Positions 8,935-16,514 of a stretch of DNA of 52,193 nucleotides are shown here, piece by piece. Both the position numbers and the translations under genes were made by a program. The DNA comes from Polyangiaceae bacterium. Its GTDB lineage: Bacteria > Myxococcota_A > Polyangia > Polyangiales > Polyangiaceae. Under the pieces are notes generated by a model that ran no database searches, was not told the DNA's origin, and worked only from the letters and a program-made list of their open reading frames with translations. Numbering within the stretch: the stretch's first letter is position 1; every line of letters starts with the position of its first letter. The stretch spans positions 1 to 52,193 of the forward strand of contig JABSRN010000119.1 in the NCBI GenBank assembly GCA_013214025.1, in the 5' to 3' direction.

Positions 8935-10454
8935 ATGTCCGTCGTTGGCTTCACCGGGCCTCCGTCCCACTGGTGATGGTGGTCGCAACGGCGGCGGGCG
9001 TTTGGGCCAGCCGTCAGCTCAGCCCGAGCGTCAGCGAACTCCGGATCTTGGCGGACGCTGATTCCTTGCACGGGATCGTGCGCGCCATCGCGTCTGTGGG
9101 TCCCTCCGAGCTGGGAGGCAATCACCGAGCTGCTTACGACGAGCTCCGGACCCTGACACCGACCCATGCACTGCTGCGGGCTTGGTCGACCTTGTCGCTG
9201 TGGCGTTGGCCGCTAATGGATAGACTGAGCGCGGCGCGCATGGTGACGCTCTTGCTGGGCACCGTGGCGACCGGAGCGTTGTATTCCGTGGTGCGTCGTG
9301 CGGCGAGAGCTCCGGCAGCTTGGCTTAGCATCGCGCTGCTGTGGAGCATCCCCGCGTGGAGTCACGGGGTGGGCACCTCGGATGATGGAGTGTTGGTATC
9401 CGCCGCCTGGCTGTCGGTTTTCGCTCTTTATCTTGGCAGCTCTGAGCACACGCTTCGGCGGCATCGCCTGCTCGGCGGTATCGCGACCGCCGTTGTGTTT
9501 GCGATTTTCCTCTCTCTCACGTTGAGGACGTGCTGGGTGCTTCCCCTGATCGTTGCGCACTCGCTCTTGCAGCGTCCTGGCGAAGTGCTCGCCAGCCTTC
9601 GGTCGGCTCAACTGCGGGCCCCGGCCCTCCTCCTCTATGTGCTGGGCGTCTCTCCCGTCGTGTTCGTGGCTCTGTCACCTCAAACTTGGTCAGGCGGGGC
9701 CATCCATCACGCTCGGGCCTTCCTCGCCAAATTGGGGCCGGAGATCGAAGCGAGTCGCTATCACGGCAGTCTGATTACGGAGCTACCGGTTCCGAGGCTC
9801 GCTTTGGGCGAACGGTGGCTGATCGAACTGCCGCCTGTGGTGGTCGTATTGAGCGTTGTGGGCGCGGGCTTCCTGGCCCTGGGTGCATTTCGGGGAGACC
9901 GATCAGCCCGCAGTCTGCTGGCTTTTTGTTTTGTAGGAGTGAGCTTTTTGTTCGTTTGGTCGGCGATCAGTCCCGAAGTATTCACCGTGTATCCCGGCTC
10001 TGCCTTGACCGCGTTTCCGTTTATTGCAGCTGCCGCCGGAGTGGGGGCGTGGAGCCTTGGGCGGACTCGCCGGCAGCGACAAGCGGTGGTCGTGCTGGCG
10101 CTGGCGCTGTGTGTGTCGTCTCTGGTGACGGTTCAAAATGCATCTGGTTATGGATCGTGGATTGCTGGAGGCACCGACGCCAAACACGAAAGATTTTCAG
10201 TAAGTGACAGTAGCGAGTTGGCAGGCGCGTTTCGCGAGTTGTCCTCCGGCGATGCCGTGGTGTTCGCTCCAGATGTTCCCGCGAGTTACTGGGATTGGAT
10301 GGCGCGCAGCGGACGATTTTCGACCGTGGTCTCGGGAACGCACCGTCAAGCAACACACTCGCTGCTTCGGGGAGATGTGAACGGCGCGAGTTATCGGATC
10401 CGTCGGGGTCGCCACACTCTGTGGAGTGTCGTGCCGACTGGGGCAGACCGCTAG
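8925..10454 (+). CDS. Polytopic membrane protein, ArnT/PMT-like glycosyltransferase topology
   Basis: The 509-residue integral membrane protein has about ten hydrophobic helices. It has one at residues 12-30, then an extracytoplasmic loop, clusters of helices between about 100 and 400, and a soluble C-terminal domain of about 100 residues. The arrangement (N-terminal helix, large first loop, many helices, soluble tail) resembles GT-C dolichyl/undecaprenyl-phosphate mannosyltransferase-like proteins. The diagnostic Asp-Glu in the first loop is not securely identified. The longer frame from 8751 has an unlikely N-terminal translation, so I use the ATG at 8925, which has no good ribosome-binding site but overlaps the small ORF stop. 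Confidence 0.6.
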   Translation: MAVDVRRWLHRASVPLVMVVATAAGVWASRQLSPSVSELRILADADSLHGIVRAIASVGPSELGGNHRAAYDELRTLTPTHALLRAWSTLSLWRWPLMDRLSAARMVTLLLGTVATGALYSVVRRAARAPAAWLSIALLWSIPAWSHGVGTSDDGVLVSAAWLSVFALYLGSSEHTLRRHRLLGGIATAVVFAIFLSLTLRTCWVLPLIVAHSLLQRPGEVLASLRSAQLRAPALLLYVLGVSPVVFVALSPQTWSGGAIHHARAFLAKLGPEIEASRYHGSLITELPVPRLALGERWLIELPPVVVVLSVVGAGFLALGAFRGDRSARSLLAFCFVGVSFLFVWSAISPEVFTVYPGSALTAFPFIAAAAGVGAWSLGRTRRQRQAVVVLALALCVSSLVTVQNASGYGSWIAGGTDAKHERFSVSDSSELAGAFRELSSGDAVVFAPDVPASYWDWMARSGRFSTVVSGTHRQATHSLLRGDVNGASYRIRRGRHTLWSVVPTGADR

Positions 10455-10475
10455 AGAGCTTTCGCCCCGGGGAGC

Positions 10476-11087
10476 TCACTTCTTGCGCGTGATTTTTTCG
10501 GAGCGCTCTCGAATTCCGATTACGGCGACATCGGCCGCATAGGCCACTTCACCGGTCACGATGGAGCCCGGAGCCGGGATGTCTGGCACGATGAGCAGGG
10601 AAAGATCGAGCTGGGTATTGTTGTCGTCCAGGCGGGTGATACGCCAGTTGACGTCGAGGAACTTCACGTTGCCCTTTATCAAGTGCCCCTTGATGACGAC
10701 GTCGTCTTTGCCCAGGTGCTTTGGCGGATCGAATCGCACAACTGCCCAAACCTTGGCGAGTCCTTTGAGGATCGGAACCTCTAGGTAGACATCAGTCTTA
10801 CCCCCAGACTTCCCGACGATTTTGGACTTCTTGAAGCGGTGGATCCATTTGGAGTAGCGATTGAATTTTAGGACCGTCTTCTGGACAGTCTTGGCGGAGG
10901 CTCGCACCGTGACCCGGGCGGCCCCGGCTTGGATGCTACTTTTCGGTGTCTTGACCTTGTATCGCTGGGAATCGCGAATCTTCATCAAGTGCTTCGAGTG
11001 CTGCGTGGTCCTCGCCCCGGCGTTGGCGGCGGTGGTGCCGAGGCAGATCAGGATGCAGACGGGCCAGATGATTCGCTTGAAAAACAT
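10476..11087 (-). CDS. Secreted SRPBCC (START-like) domain protein
   Basis: The 203-residue protein begins with a signal peptide (MFFKRIIWPVCILICLGTTAANA). GGAG six bases before the ATG at 11087 fixes this start against a longer frame. After about residue 50 it shows the polyketide-cyclase/SRPBCC pattern: VRASAKTVQKTVLKFNRYSKW at the start of the domain, alternating strands, and a long C-terminal helix region. These domains form a hydrophobic cavity that binds lipids or other apolar ligands. The export signal suggests a periplasmic ligand carrier, but no ligand can be named. It is convergent with the preceding membrane protein gene. Confidence 0.65.
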   Translation of the reverse strand: MFFKRIIWPVCILICLGTTAANAGARTTQHSKHLMKIRDSQRYKVKTPKSSIQAGAARVTVRASAKTVQKTVLKFNRYSKWIHRFKKSKIVGKSGGKTDVYLEVPILKGLAKVWAVVRFDPPKHLGKDDVVIKGHLIKGNVKFLDVNWRITRLDDNNTQLDLSLLIVPDIPAPGSIVTGEVAYAADVAVIGIRERSEKITRKK

Positions 11088-11393
11088 GGAGGACTCCGGA
11101 CAGGATAGGCGTGGCCGAGCGACACCCGAAGGGTTCGTCTTGGCGGGTGCATTGCGTGTACTGCAACGCGCGTGCCGGCTGCCCTGGGCGGCGTCAATCG
11201 GCGAAATTGCCCTGTGATTCTGTAAAAAGTGGGGCACCAGGTGGAGTCTCCGAGTGGTGAATGGGCGGATGGGAGCCCAGTGATCGTTACACTGTGACGT
11301 CACGATACGCGTGACGATTATCTGGGGCTCCCCCGCCAGAACGCAATAGATTCGACCGAGTTTAGCCCGAAAACCAGAGACGAGTAGCCCAAT
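11088..11393. other. Intergenic region with clustered GTnACGAT repeats
   Basis: About 306 bases lie between the bactofilin stop and the SRPBCC start. No ORF with protein-like composition is present. The only structure noticed is the palindrome/repeat group at 11283-11318, described separately. It should hold the promoter of the SRPBCC gene. Confidence 0.45.
11283..11318. promoter_or_regulatory. Putative operator: three GTnACGAT half-sites around GTGACGTCAC
   Basis: Within 36 bases there is ATCGTTAC (reverse of GTAACGAT, 11283-11290), the perfect palindrome GTGACGTCAC (11294-11303) running into GTCACGAT (11299-11306), and GTGACGAT (11311-11318). Repeated 8-mers in both orientations look like a dimeric regulator site about 200 bp upstream of the SRPBCC gene start. 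No regulator can be assigned. Confidence 0.3.
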
Positions 11394-11849
11394 TTAGCAG
11401 GCGGATCCGGAGTCGGAGCCGCCTGCCGAGTCCTCGCGGCCTCCGGAGCGTTGGGGGCCAGGGGAGCCTTCCGGGCCGGCAGTGGTCGAGGGCAGAGATT
11501 CGGCGGTCAACGGGGCCATCCGGCAATTGCCTGAAAAATGCACGCCCTTGTCCATGAACACCTCGGGGGCCTGCAAGTTTCCCGTAACGATACAAGGGAC
11601 GTAAAGCTCGATCGAGCGGGTCGCGTGCACGTTGCCGCTGACTCGCCCCCCCTTGATGATGACCGTTTCGGCGTGTATCTCGGCGTCGATTTCGGCACCT
11701 TCTCCCACCACCAGGGTGCCTTCGCTGCGAATTTCTCCGCGGAAGCCGCCGTCGATTCGAACGCGCCCTGTAAAATGTAACTTGCCGTCAAAAGTTGTTC
11801 CGCGACCCAAGAGCGCAGTGATTTCGTTGGCTGGCAGCACGCGTGGCAT
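11394..11849 (-). CDS. Bactofilin (polymer-forming cytoskeletal protein)
   Basis: The 151-residue protein has a bactofilin core at about residues 10-115, a right-handed beta-helix made of short repeats such as GTTFDGKLHFTGRVRIDGGFRGEI, GTLVVGEGAEIDAEIHAE and VIIKGGRVSGNVHA. The core is followed by a Pro/Gly/Ser-rich tail ending in Cys. Bactofilins self-assemble without nucleotide into filaments that scaffold polarity, stalk or cell-wall proteins. The match in repeat length and size is good. The start codon is an ATG at 11849 without a strong ribosome-binding site. The gene is monocistronic as far as can be seen. Confidence 0.92.
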   Translation of the reverse strand: MPRVLPANEITALLGRGTTFDGKLHFTGRVRIDGGFRGEIRSEGTLVVGEGAEIDAEIHAETVIIKGGRVSGNVHATRSIELYVPCIVTGNLQAPEVFMDKGVHFSGNCRMAPLTAESLPSTTAGPEGSPGPQRSGGREDSAGGSDSGSAC

Positions 11850-12209
11850 GGAAGTCTACTGCCTGGAGTCCAAGCGGCACACAAGCGGAATCGCTGTCGG
11901 ACGCGCTTCCGTTCCGCCGAGGGCGGGTCCGGTCTACCCGTCAAATCTCTGACGGAACGGCGCTCCGCTCGAACACACACCTTCGTCCAACGCCACACAC
12001 CGCCCAGTCGGACATGAGCTACCGAGGAAGGCCATGACCATCAGCGAGGGTCGCCGTCAACGGCCATCAACATAAACGGCCATCAACATAAACGGCCATC
12101 AACATAAATAGGCGGCGCTCATCAGTATGCATGGGCTAATTCGACTGCCTGGTTGGAATACTCGCGCGGCCATTCCAAAGGAGTCGCTTTCGAGCTACTC
12201 TGAGCGATA
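11850..12209. other. Intergenic region with a 16-bp triplet repeat
   Basis: The 360 bases between the divergent bactofilin gene and the response-regulator gene contain no convincing ORF. The right half contains the 16-bp tandem repeat at 12059-12106 and a locally AT-rich stretch (12100-12200) that is the likely promoter region for the regulator operon. No RNA gene was recognised. Confidence 0.45.
12059..12106. repeat. Three exact tandem copies of a 16-bp unit
   Basis: The unit AACGGCCATCAACATA occurs three times head to tail without mismatch (12059-12074, 12075-12090, 12091-12106), followed by AATA. It lies 104 bp before the GTG of the regulator gene. The 16-bp spacing is not a whole helical turn multiple. 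It may be a polymorphic simple repeat or an array of binding sites. Confidence 0.85.
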
Positions 12210-13430
12210 GTGCCGAACACGCCTCTGCCGCCTGCCCGCCTTGCGCGAATCGTTGTCGCCGATGACGACCGTCTGACTCGTCGCGGAGTGACGCAGGCTT
12301 TGGAGCGTCACGGATATCTCGTTGAAGATTTCGAGAATGGCCAAGCTGCCGTGGAACGCGTGGGAGCCGGTGGCGTCGATCTGGTGTTGCTCGACGTCAT
12401 GATGCCGAAGATGGGAGGGCTGGAAGCCTGTCGGATTCTGAAGGCAATGGGCACCGGTCGTTTTTTGCCGGTACTCCTGGTAACCACCAAGAGCGATACC
12501 GAGAGCCGCGTAACCGGGCTGCGCCTCGGAGCTGACGACTATCTGTGCAAGCCGGTGGATGAAGACGAACTGATCGCTCGCGTCGAGGGGATGCTCCGAA
12601 TTAAGGCGCTTCACGACGATGTCAGTGACGCCAAGGAACGACTGACCGCTCTCAGCATTCACGATGAAACGACGGGCCTCTACAATTATCGCTACCTACA
12701 CGATCGGCTGACTACCGAGTTCAAACGAGCTGAGCGCTACCACGACCCGCTCACTTGCATGATGGTCGACGTCGACGGACTTGCCCGTTTCAACCGCGTG
12801 GATAGAAAGCGCGGAGACGACGTCCTGGTCGTTGTGGCGGAGATTCTGAAACGCGCGCTTCGCGAGGTTGATGTCGTCGCCCGCTTTGGTGCGGACGAAT
12901 TCCTGGTCGTTCTCCCGAGCACTCACTTTGCCGGATCCGTCACCGTCGCCGAGCGGATTTGGCGCAAGGCGCGTCAGGAACGGTGCGCAGTGGACGGCAA
13001 CGAAACCAAGGGAATATCCGTTTCCATCGGGATTTCGCTGTTTCCGTCGAAGGACGTGAAAACCAAGGATTCACTGGTCTCCGCGGCGGACAACGCACTG
13101 ACCCAGGCGAAGCAGAGCGGCGGAGACCGGATTTGTGTCTATCAGCAAGAGGGGTATCTCTACACTCCGATGGATCCCGAGTCTCCTGGCCCCGGCGTGC
13201 CCCGGAACGCGGAGCGAGATCGGGTATCAGAAACGGGCTTTGCGGCTTTCAAGGCGAAAAGGGCCGTCAGCGAGCGACCCAGCACTAGGGGAAGTGCTGG
13301 GGGGCCCGATATTTCGAACAAAGATGCGACCGCGAGTGCTCTCAGTTCCCGCGACGAGCAAAAATTCGCTACTGTTGTCGACCCCGGCGCCCGAGTAAAG
13401 GCACCGGCGGAGCGGGGGAAGGATTCATGA
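12210..13430 (+). CDS. Response regulator with GGDEF-type (GADEF) output domain
   Basis: The 406-residue cytoplasmic protein has a receiver domain at about residues 12-130 (acid pocket ADDD, phospho-acceptor Asp62 in LLDVMMP, Lys114). This is followed by a GGDEF domain at about 145-315 and a polar, probably disordered tail of about 90 residues. The signature is GADEF (227-231) in place of GGDEF, and an intact inhibitory-site RxxD (218-221) sits five residues before it. So it is either a diguanylate cyclase with a tolerated Gly-to-Ala change or a c-di-GMP-sensing relic. The GTG start is weakly supported. Its stop overlaps the ATG of the next regulator by four bases. Confidence 0.9.
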   Translation: MPNTPLPPARLARIVVADDDRLTRRGVTQALERHGYLVEDFENGQAAVERVGAGGVDLVLLDVMMPKMGGLEACRILKAMGTGRFLPVLLVTTKSDTESRVTGLRLGADDYLCKPVDEDELIARVEGMLRIKALHDDVSDAKERLTALSIHDETTGLYNYRYLHDRLTTEFKRAERYHDPLTCMMVDVDGLARFNRVDRKRGDDVLVVVAEILKRALREVDVVARFGADEFLVVLPSTHFAGSVTVAERIWRKARQERCAVDGNETKGISVSIGISLFPSKDVKTKDSLVSAADNALTQAKQSGGDRICVYQQEGYLYTPMDPESPGPGVPRNAERDRVSETGFAAFKAKRAVSERPSTRGSAGGPDISNKDATASALSSRDEQKFATVVDPGARVKAPAERGKDS

Positions 13431-14908
13431 CGGCAGCGGTAGGTATTCAGACGCAAGAAGCGAAACCGATTCGCTTGGCGAAGGCTGGTGTGATTCGCGT
13501 TCTTGTCGTGGATGACGAGCCCACTTTGCGACGCGGCGTCGCCCGCATGTTGGAAAGTCGCGGTATGCACGTCTTGACAGCCGAGGACGGCAACGCCGCC
13601 CAACAGGTGTTGGCGGTCGAGTCCGTTCACGTGGCCATTGTCGATCTGATGATGCCCAACATCGGTGGCTTGGAGTTGCTCGAGCTGATCAAGAAGAATC
13701 ACTCGGACATCGAGGTGATCATGATGACCGCCTTCGCCGACGTCGAGACGGCAGTGACCGCCGTCCGGGCGGGTGCGTATCACTTCCTCACAAAGCCGTT
13801 CCGTTCCAACGACGAAGTCAGTCTGACGGTGGTGAAGGCCGCCGAACGCCGTCAGCTCCTCGACCGAACGTTGATGCTGGAGCGTCGCCTTGAGAAGAAA
13901 GAAAACTTCGGCGACTTGCTCGGAAACTCTCCCCAGATGCAGGAGGTGTACCGCCTCGCCATGGGAGTCGCGCCCACCCAGTCGACGGTGCTGATCTTGG
14001 GGGAAAGCGGGACGGGCAAGGAACTCACCGCTAGGGCACTGCACGAACATTCGACCCGGTCCGGGAATCCCTTTGTAGCGGTTAACTGCTCGGCGATTCC
14101 CGAGAACCTCGTGGAGAGCGAACTCTTCGGCCACGTGCGTGGAGCCTTCACCGGGGCGACAGCGACCCGCGAAGGTTTGTTTGAAGCCGCCGACAAGGGG
14201 ACGATCTTTCTGGACGAGGTGGGCGACTTGCCACCGTTGGCTCAGGTAAAGCTGCTGCGTGTATTGCAAGAAGGCGAGATCAAACGAGTTGGCTCTAATG
14301 AGACGCGGCGGGTGGATGTTCGCGTCATAGCGGCGACGAATGTTGATCTGCAGCAGCAAATTGGTGTGGGGAAGTTTCGGGAAGATCTCTACTACCGCTT
14401 GAATGTCATCGCCGTGGAATTGCCGGCGCTTCGCCGCCGTCGGGAAGACATTCCGCTGCTCGCCTATCACTTCCTTCAGAAGTACGCCGATCGGGCTCGG
14501 CGAGACGTTCGGAACATTTCTCCTGAGGCGATGCGCATGCTTCGCGCCCGTCAGTGGCCGGGCAACGTCCGTGAACTGGAAAATGCGATCGAACATGCGG
14601 TCGTGTTTTGTCAGGGCGAAACCATTGTCCCGGCGGATCTACCCAGTGCACGTTCGAACTCCATGCCGTCAAGCTCCCAGCAAGAGCCGGATGAGGGCAG
14701 CGTCGTATTGCCGGCGAGCCTCACGGATCTGCCCTACCGCGATGCCAAACAGCTGGCGGTGACAGCCTTCGATACTTCATACTTCGGGACGTTGCTCGAA
14801 CGCACCGGCGGGAACATTTCCGAGGCGGCTCGGCGCGCAGGCTTGGATCGCTCGAATTTTCGTCGGGCGGCGAAGCGGGCAGGAGTGGCTCCCAGGGGCA
14901 GCGACTAA
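13427..14908 (+). CDS. Sigma-54-dependent response regulator, NtrC family
   Basis: The 493-residue transcription activator has three parts. The receiver (about 23-140) carries phospho-acceptor Asp73 in IVDLMMP. The AAA+ domain (about 165-395) carries Walker A GESGTGKE (192-199), the sigma54-contacting loop GAFTGA (239-244) and Walker B IFLDEVGDL. The C-terminal Fis-type helix-turn-helix contains TGGNISEAARRAGLDRSNFRR. With an intact GAFTGA it should open sigma54 promoters on phosphorylation. It overlaps the GGDEF regulator gene by four bases (ATGA), so the two are translated together and probably answer one input. No histidine kinase lies next to them; the partner and target promoters are unknown. 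Confidence 0.95.
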   Translation: MTAAVGIQTQEAKPIRLAKAGVIRVLVVDDEPTLRRGVARMLESRGMHVLTAEDGNAAQQVLAVESVHVAIVDLMMPNIGGLELLELIKKNHSDIEVIMMTAFADVETAVTAVRAGAYHFLTKPFRSNDEVSLTVVKAAERRQLLDRTLMLERRLEKKENFGDLLGNSPQMQEVYRLAMGVAPTQSTVLILGESGTGKELTARALHEHSTRSGNPFVAVNCSAIPENLVESELFGHVRGAFTGATATREGLFEAADKGTIFLDEVGDLPPLAQVKLLRVLQEGEIKRVGSNETRRVDVRVIAATNVDLQQQIGVGKFREDLYYRLNVIAVELPALRRRREDIPLLAYHFLQKYADRARRDVRNISPEAMRMLRARQWPGNVRELENAIEHAVVFCQGETIVPADLPSARSNSMPSSSQQEPDEGSVVLPASLTDLPYRDAKQLAVTAFDTSYFGTLLERTGGNISEAARRAGLDRSNFRRAAKRAGVAPRGSD

Positions 14909-15053
14909 GGATCCCGCAGCCGAGCTCGTGTATTGCATGAGCGCCTGAAGAACATATTTCGAGCTGCACGTCGGTGGGGCTTGGAGCCGGGATTCCCCCT
15001 CATCTGGATTTGCCCTCGTCCCTGGCGAGGAAAACTTTGCTAGGCTCGCCCGC

Positions 15054-16475
15054 ATGTTAGGCGTCCCGGCCAGCGCGCGGAGTGTTTGCGCGCGGAGTGT
15101 TTGCGCGTTCACCGTTTGCGCTGTTTTGGCATCTGGGCCGGCCCAGGCCCAGAGTTCGACGCCAGGCTCCGGCCTATCTGAGCTGCGTCAGCCGATGCTT
15201 GCCAGTCGCACACACTCCCTGGAACGCTGTCTGGATTTGGCGATCCAAAACTACCCCAAGATTCGCGAGGCGCGCGCGCGCCATAAGAAGCAGAAGCATC
15301 GCCTGTGGGAAGTGCAAACCACACCGTACAGCCAGTTCTCCCTTCGGGCCGGCTTGGCGGTGGTCCCCTCCGTAAACGGAACTAGCGTCTACAGTCCAAA
15401 CTCCGACGTCGCTTTGAGTTCAGAGATGGCCCTGGCGTGGCAGGTGGGGCTGCAGGGGGTGGTGCCCCTTTGGACTTTCGGCAAGATCGATAGCGCGATC
15501 GACGCCGCTCGGGCTCACACGGCGGTGGGCGAGCACCAGGTGGAGAAAGCGAAGAACGAGCTCCGCTTGTCGGTTCGCGAGGCCTTTTACGGAGCGCAGC
15601 TTTCTCGCGATGCGCGTCTACTCATCGAGCAAGCGACTACCCGCATCGACAAATACATCGTCCGAATGCAAATAGCCGTAGACGACGACGATGGCGATGA
15701 GATTGAGTTGTTGAAGCTCAAGATGCATCGAGCAGAGCTGAATGCGCGTCATAGCGAGGCTACCAAGAATCGGCGCATCGCGATGAGCGCGCTCCAGTTT
15801 CTCATAGGATCGAAGGGGCGATTAGAAATCGATGACGTGCCGCTCGAAGAACTAGGACATTCCCTGGGGCCGCTGAGCCGCTACATGACGGCCGCTCGTT
15901 TTCACCGTCCGGAAATCAATATGGCCAAGGCCGGCGTGCAGGTTCGGCGCGCGTTGGTTCAGTTCGAGCGCAGTCGCTACTTTCCCGATGTCGGTGTGGG
16001 GCTCAGCTTCGCGTATTCCCGCGCTCCGGGACGTGCGGACCAGGTCAATCCCTACGTGAACGACGTAGCGAACTTCCTTTCCTATGGCGCTGGACTGGTC
16101 CTCAATTGGAAGATGGACTTGCTACCCCAAGCGGCTCGGGTGGCCCAAGCGAGAGCTCAACTCGAAGAGGTCCGCGCAACGGAAGCCTATGCTCTTGGTG
16201 GCGTGGCTGTGGAGGTCGAGAAAGCGTTCGCTGAAGCGGTAGATGCCGAGCAGAGACTGTCCGCCTATCGCGAGGCCACAGGTTATGCCAAGCGGTGGCT
16301 CATCTCCGTCCAGCAGGGCATTGATATCGGAACCTATGACGACGAAGACGTTGTCGATCCGGCGAAAGAATTTGCACTCAAGCGATTTTCCCTGATGCAA
16401 GCGACCTTTGATTTCAATATGGCCCTGGCTCGACTCGCTCTCGCGACGGGCTGGGACGACGTAGCGTCGGGCTGA
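15054..16475 (+). CDS. TolC-family outer membrane efflux protein
   Basis: The 473-residue exported protein begins with a Cys/Val-rich signal peptide (cleavage near APAQAQ-like GPAQAQS, residue 33). It then shows the two internally related halves of an outer-membrane efflux protein: long charged helices (LERCLDLAIQNYPKIREARA, VEKAKNELRLSVREAFYGAQ) alternate with beta-strand segments (VGLQGVVPLWTFGKIDSAI, YGAGLVLNWKMDL). TolC trimers form a channel-tunnel through the outer membrane and periplasm for type I secretion or RND pumps. No inner-membrane pump or adaptor lies beside it, so the substrate is unknown. Confidence 0.85.
   Translation: MLGVPASARSVCARSVCAFTVCAVLASGPAQAQSSTPGSGLSELRQPMLASRTHSLERCLDLAIQNYPKIREARARHKKQKHRLWEVQTTPYSQFSLRAGLAVVPSVNGTSVYSPNSDVALSSEMALAWQVGLQGVVPLWTFGKIDSAIDAARAHTAVGEHQVEKAKNELRLSVREAFYGAQLSRDARLLIEQATTRIDKYIVRMQIAVDDDDGDEIELLKLKMHRAELNARHSEATKNRRIAMSALQFLIGSKGRLEIDDVPLEELGHSLGPLSRYMTAARFHRPEINMAKAGVQVRRALVQFERSRYFPDVGVGLSFAYSRAPGRADQVNPYVNDVANFLSYGAGLVLNWKMDLLPQAARVAQARAQLEEVRATEAYALGGVAVEVEKAFAEAVDAEQRLSAYREATGYAKRWLISVQQGIDIGTYDDEDVVDPAKEFALKRFSLMQATFDFNMALARLALATGWDDVASG
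15076..15105 (+). repeat. In-frame 15-bp duplication in a signal peptide
   Basis: CGCGGAGTGTTTGCG occurs twice in direct tandem and duplicates five codons in the signal peptide of the TolC-like protein (ARSVC repeated). It looks like a recent slippage event and should not disturb export. Confidence 0.8.
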
Positions 16476-16514
16476 GAGCCCGCCCCTATCCCAGCTCTCA
16501 GGTGACGCCAGCCC

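Noticed and set aside
13160-14596. 478-codon minus-strand ORF opposite the NtrC regulator
   Set aside because: The translation is low in protein-like motifs and lies antisense to a regulator with complete receiver, AAA+ and HTH motifs; long antisense frames are common at this GC content.
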